DNA of 52,029 nucleotides from Parachlorella kessleri (taxonomy: Eukaryota > Chlorophyta > Trebouxiophyceae > Chlorellales > Chlorellaceae). How positions within the stretch are numbered: the stretch's first letter is position 1; each line of letters begins with the position of its first letter. The position numbers and the translations under genes are program-made. The notes under the pieces were generated by a model. That model saw only the letters and a program-made list of their open reading frames with translations. It did not search any database and was not told the origin of the DNA. The stretch lies in NCBI GenBank assembly GCA_001598975.1, contig BBXU01000093.1, forward strand, positions 1-52,029, written 5' to 3'. Below are positions 46,901-52,029 of the stretch, piece by piece.

Positions 46901-49900
46901 AGGTGTGTCCGGCAGCAATGGACTGGGAATGCATCCGGCAACGAAAGCGTCATCCCTCCTACTGGCCCAGGCTGGCAGCACAGGCAGACTGGCTGGCCAC
47001 ACAATTGGACCAGATGTGGGCGGGCCACAGCCCACCGTAGCGTCCGTCATGCTGTGTTATACCAGAATGGGACTCTGAGTAACCAGGGCGGGAAGTTCAC
47101 ATCAGGGCATCTGCGTGCATAGCCAGCCAGCAACATCAAGACAGGTAGAACGCAGTGGTCATGCTTGGCCGTCAAGATGTGTTGCTGCAAGGGCACGGCA
47201 CCAAGTCACAGCGGCCCTGGCGACACAGCAGGGCTTGCAGCCAGCCTGGTCAACACAAGTGAGTATCATAACCCCAGCCAACCGTTGGCTCACCAGCTCG
47301 ACAACCTCTTCCAGCCTTCCAGCTCCCAGGTAGCACTGCAGCACTGTAAGGCGCCAAGGTGCGGCTTGCGCGTACGGGCCGTCAGCAAGGATCTGCTCCA
47401 GCGCAATAACAACTTCGGCAGCGTTCGTACGTGCTGCGGCGTCAAGCAGCGCGGCGCCGCCCAACTCCTCCCAGGGTGTGGGACCAGCCATGACTGTGAC
47501 CAGCACAGGCTCCTGCAGCAAAGAGCCCCGCCACGTGCTCAAGGATGCACCCTCATGGAGCAGCCGAGGAAGGGGTTGCCTGGTGCGCAACATGGTCAGC
47601 TCTTCAGTGAGAGCTCCGTCACCCCAGGCCCCCAAGCGCTGCAAGACTCCATTTCCTGTGCTGTCCACCTATGCCACACTGGCAACAGCATCCATGCAGG
47701 CGGCTCATGCAGTAGCGAGTTGCTTTGTGGCCGCAGACCCCATGCAGGCTGCTGTGACTGCAACAAAAGCGTGCTCCCCACTGATTGCGTTGGCTTGGGA
47801 GGCAGGTAACCTCCCCACTTGCAGCAACGCAGCTGACTCGTGAAGCAGGCCTTCAGCTTGGGTTGCCCTTCCATCCATCAGCTCTTGCCGAGCCCTGCGG
47901 TCATCATCAGCCACTTCTGTCACATCTATTCTAGAAGCGTGCCAGCTCCCAGTCACGCGGACTAAAGTGTTCTAGGCTGGAAGGCCATAGCCTGTAAGCC
48001 CGCTCCGCAGGTTCTCGTGCACATTGCAACAGTTCAAAGCCAAAGTAGGACAAATATCATATGTGCTGTAGGTGGGTTGCACACCCACTTGCGGTTGCAA
48101 CTACAAATAGTCGTTTCAACAGTACCAACCTATCCACGAGGACACGCACGGCTTCATCCCACTCTGCTTGTGAACGCATTGTGAGATCCGCTTTGCTCTT
48201 CATGATTTTTTTGGCCCTGCATTGTAGATAGTCTCGAGCTGTGCAATGACCAACTTTTTGATTGGCAGGACAGCTCTTGACACTGTGGCATGACAAGCCG
48301 TTACCGCCTCAGCCTGGACAAGAGGGATATGATGAGAAGTGCTGTAATAGGCATCACCCATGCAAATATTACACAATCAATGGCCCCAGTATCTGCAGAG
48401 CTACTTACTGCTGGCAAAGTAGGTTGCAATAATGCTTGTAATCGGCATTGCTTCGTCCGCCGAACCCAAACAGCCGAGTTGTCAGGCCAGTCAAGCCGCC
48501 TGACTCGGGTTCCGCCTCCGCTGGTTCTGGTTGAGATGGCAGCTCAGCCAAGTGTACAAGCGCCCTGCAAAGTGGGAGGCTACGATCGACAAAAGGTTTG
48601 AGCCTGGCAGGCAAGCTTCTGTACTTGCTTTGGCCTAGGCGTCTGTTGACGGCCATGACCAATGCTGTGCGGGGTCCCAGGTTTGAAAGCGGCCGGCTGC
48701 TGCTTCCAAAAAATACTGTAAACTATCCCCCCCCCTCTACCCCCACCCCCAACCCACCCACCCACCCACCCCAAAGGACCTTACAGCGCATCCCACACGA
48801 TCCACCTTTGCCCCTTAGTGCGGACCTGTATGAAAGGTGTGCCACCTGTGGTCCGTTGGCATTGTAGAAGCCGCAGTACGTGAAGTGATGCGTCAGGACG
48901 GCGCTGAGATCTGAGTCCAAGGATTCGCCTGCCAGGACGACGTCACAGCCCGCACCATTGCGATAGAGGTGTATCTGGGCCTCCACAAAGGGCCGTCAGG
49001 GGGACCACCGCGACAGTGGATAAGGCGGTGCCCAGAAGAATGGCGTCCTCTTCTGCAAGCAGCAGCAGCGCTCCTTCCTTGGGTGGTGGTACTGCCTTGT
49101 TGGGCAACCCTTTCTGACAAGGGCTGTAGGATGACCCCCGGTGGCCGTGTGCAGCCATGCATCAATGGACGGGAGAAACGCCATTGGTGCAAAACTACGA
49201 TTGCACTGGTCCTGAGGAGCTCAAAAAGCCCTTACGATTTGCACTCAAAAGCGTTGGAAGCAAGTACTGCCGCAGTTCTAAGCCCAGGGATGGCACTCTG
49301 GCCGTGGCAGGTGATTGGCATCACTTGCTCTGCTTTCAGCGGTTTCAGGTCGGTTGTACAGCATCGTTCACAAGGCATTGGGAAGTGAAGGTACCCAGGT
49401 TCATGTGATCTTGCCTTAAGAGTGCATCAGGCACAGCCAGCCAAACACTGCATGATGGGTCACACGGCCAGCGAGTTCTTGTGACCACTCACCTGATTGC
49501 GGGTGCTGGAAGAACGGGTTTTCCTCAAACGTGCTTTCATCGTCACCGCTCAATGGCCGTGTAAAGTAATTTGTGGGGCCGTTGAGTCGCCCCTACACCA
49601 CATGGAAGGCTTTGCCAGCTGCTTCAGCGGCACGAGATGCAGCCGGTTTCCTACCTGCCGAACGGGCTGGCCAGCGCTGCTTTTGCACATCCCGCTTAAC
49701 GCCAGCTAGATCCTTGCCAGCACAAGCAAGGCGGGCAACTGTGGCTTCTCCTAGCTGGCAACATTCTCGCAGTCGGTCGAGCTCCCCTATGCTGGCCTAC
49801 CATGCTCATCATCTCCTTGTACCGCTCAGCCGGCAGTACAGTGCTGGTGCAGATCAGATACCTGGCCCAGAGGGCTGCCTTGTCTTGCAGCTCTTCTCGC

Positions 49901-51778
49901 AGCTCCTCACTAGCCTGGCAGCAAGTAAGCAGAAGGCAGGCGCACAGGGCTTGTCAGGCGCGGGGCAGGCGCATATTGCATCGACCAGGTAACGCCACTG
50001 GCTGCCTTGGTTTGCCGAGTGATATGCCTCCCACTCTTTGCTGAACAAGCAAGCGCCCAAGCTCAAGGCGCGCCCAAGCACAAGGCTGGTGAGAGCCAAA
50101 CAGGTTCCAAACTATTAATCTTTTTATCTTATTTAAATCTGTCTGAACAATTGAACCGATCTAAACGCTGGCCCTGATCCAGGCTGCCTTCGTGTTTTAC
50201 GCAACAACCCTGAAGGCTCCACTGGAGGTCTCAGAGGGCGTACTATGCATCCAGCTCTGTCAATGAAACTCACCGCCGCCATCTGCTGTTCGCACAAGTT
50301 GCCCAATCTATAACTTGAAACAGGCCTTTTACCAAGCCCGATTCTGGCCACCTGCCTGCGGGAGGTGCACCAATGCTGCGCTGGCAGCCTGCAGCCAAGT
50401 GCCCGCAACGGCCAGGAGAAAGAGCTCTGACAAAGCCCTGGGGTAATCCAGGTAACGCGTTCTGGTCCACTTGGCTTCCTGCACATAAGCACCTCAGCTA
50501 GTGTCTCTCCGGCGGTGCTAGCAATCCTCATGACTACTTCTACTGTCACGGGCGTGGCATGCGACAGGGCGCCAGCTAGTTTTGCAGCAGCTTACACAAA
50601 AGGGCGCCAAGGAAATCTTTATCCCCTCCAACGTCTCAACACAACGGCACTGCCTTGAGAAACTCATAAATTGCACAACTCTCTGAGCAGTTATTGCTAC
50701 AAGCCAGTCTGCAGAACATGATATCACAGGATACCCCATACTCCCCTGTTAACACTCACAGCAGCAAGGTCTGCCAGGCGCTCCGCATGGTAGGCTAGGT
50801 GGTGAGCAATGGCAGCTGCCTGTTCAGCACTGCCGCTGGGCCCCACATGGGCCGCAGCACATGCCAGCCAATCCAAGTGTAGCTGCAAACACAGCCCACA
50901 AGGCATAGCAACTATCAAGACCTGGGCAGGAAAGCATTAAGGCTGCTTGCCATAGCACAGGTGGCCGCACATGCCAGTGGCCTGTGGAAGCTACACTATG
51001 GGTACACTTTGCAAGGTCCCTTACAAACATGTGGTACTGTCGGTGCCCTACCACAGCGGCTGCTATGCCTGCTGTCAGTGAATGCTGGCCCCCAGGCAAG
51101 GACGTGCGCATGGTGGGATGCTACTTGCTGCCCCACCTGAGCCAACCGGCTGTACAACACCTTGATCCAGTCCGAAGGGTGACGGAGCACAGCGCGATGG
51201 GCGGAATACCCTGATGCCCGGACCGCCTCAGCAGAGACGTCCACCCCCACGAGGGAGTGAGCGAGGTAGCTGATGCCAACTAGGAGCGGCCGGCGGCATT
51301 CGCCCTCTTCCAGCGGAATCTCCTGGGCTAGCAGCATGCCCAGGATCAAGCTACCCAGCTGCTGCTTTTTAGCATCAACGTCGGGGGGGACCATCCCCTC
51401 TGCTGCGCCTTCTGCCAGGAAGGATTCCCATATGCCTGGGGGCCGCCAAGCCTGTGTAGGCTCCAGAACCAGACCCTTCAGCGAGGCTGCAAAGCGGCCA
51501 GGCGGGTGAGAGGGGGCTGCTGTGGGGGCAGCAGGCCGAGAGGGTTCTTCCTCCGCGAACCCCCTTGGCCTGCTGCCGCCTGCGACCCTCCCTAAAATGG
51601 CAGATAGCAAGCTCGCTGCATCGGCAAACTCATTCCCCTGTGGATCCTGTGCTTCCGGCTGGCTTGTGGGCCTCCGCTGTTTCGCAAACACAGAAGCCGG
51701 CCGACGCCTCTGACGTGACAAGGAAGGGCTTCGAACGCCGTGGTACTGCAGCTGTCTACTGGCCCCACGACTGATCAT
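40921..51778 (-). pseudogene. helical-repeat protein gene, - copy of the inverted pair; probably a pseudogene
   Basis: Exons matching the + copy: 51778-51137, 50882-50760, 50478-50356, 49914-49801, 49592-49493, 49052-48826, 48564-48409, 48216-48130, 47894-47819, 47512-47294, (11 and 12 missing), 46772-46477, 46180-45989, 45837-45709, 45562-45473, 45217-44453, 44303-44211, 44006-43724, 43446-42771, 42533-42441, 42145-42078, 41791-41706, 41035-40921. Exon 1 is intact and begins with an Arg/Ser-rich presequence-like stretch (MISRGASRQLQYHGVRS) of the kind used for organelle import. Lesions: exon 6 is 227 nt against 226, with a frameshift at 48983-48995; exon 20 shifts frame at 43296-43313; exons 11-12 have no counterpart, and joining exon 10 to 13 breaks the phase. 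Most other exons remain open and well conserved, so decay is recent, or the lesions are assembly errors. Function is unknown, as for the + copy. Confidence 0.7.
40921..51778 (-). repeat. right arm of the 11-kb inverted segmental duplication
   Basis: Reverse-complement counterpart of 20108-31526. Exon order is kept throughout. It is slightly shorter (10.9 against 11.4 kb), mainly because about 1 kb holding exons 11-12 is absent between 46773 and 47293; the last intron is longer (670 bp against 162 bp). Confidence 0.85.
48726..48773. repeat. C-rich simple repeat, (CCCA)n type
   Basis: A run of C followed by CCCACCCA units inside intron 6 of the - helical-repeat copy; the + copy has no such tract. 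It ends 53 bp from the donor of exon 6 (48826). Confidence 0.85.
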
Positions 51779-51980
51779 GGTACGTTCCTTGGTAGACGAC
51801 TAGCACAGAAAAAGTGACCAGTGCAGCTCTGCCATTACAACTGAAACTACAACGGAGGCTTGCAAGTGGCGCCTTCTAAAGTTCCGTGGGGGCTGGCGAC
51901 ACGCACGGCAGGGTCCTGCAGGGTTTGATCTCAGTCAGGGCCCATCCGATAGGGACTTGGTGGGTTGCAGCAGGGCCAGC
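51779..51980. promoter_or_regulatory. short divergent upstream region at the right edge
   Basis: About 200 bp between the start of the - helical-repeat copy and the ATG at 51981. If the latter is real, this is a second compact bidirectional promoter in the window. No specific element is recognised. Confidence 0.35.
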
Positions 51981-52029
51981 ATGGCGCGGGCGGAAGAGTA
52001 TTCATTTAAGATGGAAATGCACGTGCCAG
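51981..52029 (+). CDS. possible first exon of an unknown gene, cut by the window edge
   Basis: ATG followed by an open frame of 16 codons (MARAEEYSFKMEMHVP) to the edge. Support is weak: good position opposite the - gene start, and a similar FKMxMH stretch at 13419-13450. Too short to assign a family. Confidence 0.3.
   Translation, partial: MARAEEYSFKMEMHVP

Overview
This window reads as nuclear DNA of a green alga (Chlorophyta). It is GC-rich, its genes are cut into short exons by introns of about 75 to 500 bp with GT(or GC)..GCAG borders, there are CTG/CAG runs, and the protein families are plant/algal. TGTAA, the polyadenylation signal known from chlorophycean algae, lies downstream of several stops. 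All gene models were built by hand from splice signals, phase agreement and family resemblance, without transcripts.

Layout. 1-5159 (-): a TMTC-type O-mannosyltransferase with TPRs, running off the left edge. 5515-11311 (+): calnexin, head-to-head with it across 355 bp. 12417-13053 (-): a small Sel1-repeat protein. 14833-17238 (+): a sugar-phosphate/nucleotide-sugar translocator-like membrane protein (TPT family). 17910-19525 (+): a DUF579 (IRX15/GXM-like) protein. These first genes, apart from the Sel1 protein, belong to families acting in ER/Golgi folding, glycosylation or wall polymers.

20108-51778 holds a striking structure: two paralogous genes of about 11 kb in inverted orientation (20108-31526 + and 40921-51778 -), encoding a large helical-repeat protein that I do not recognise. 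Between them sits a DEAH-type RNA helicase (32055-39732 -) that also carries a CCCH zinc finger and a BMT5-like (DUF2431) methyltransferase domain. The + copy is open in every exon except for one in-frame stop near its N-terminus, which a short intron could remove. The - copy keeps most exons, often at identical length, but has two frameshifts and lacks two exons, so it looks like a young pseudogene or a diverging copy. GC-AG introns are unusually frequent in this pair and in the helicase.

The right edge may hold the first exon of a further + strand gene (from 51981). The long gene-free stretches are 11312-12416, 13054-14832, 17239-17909, 19526-20107, 31527-32054 and 39733-40920. The last contains a tRNA-like/SINE-like remnant and a tandem repeat.
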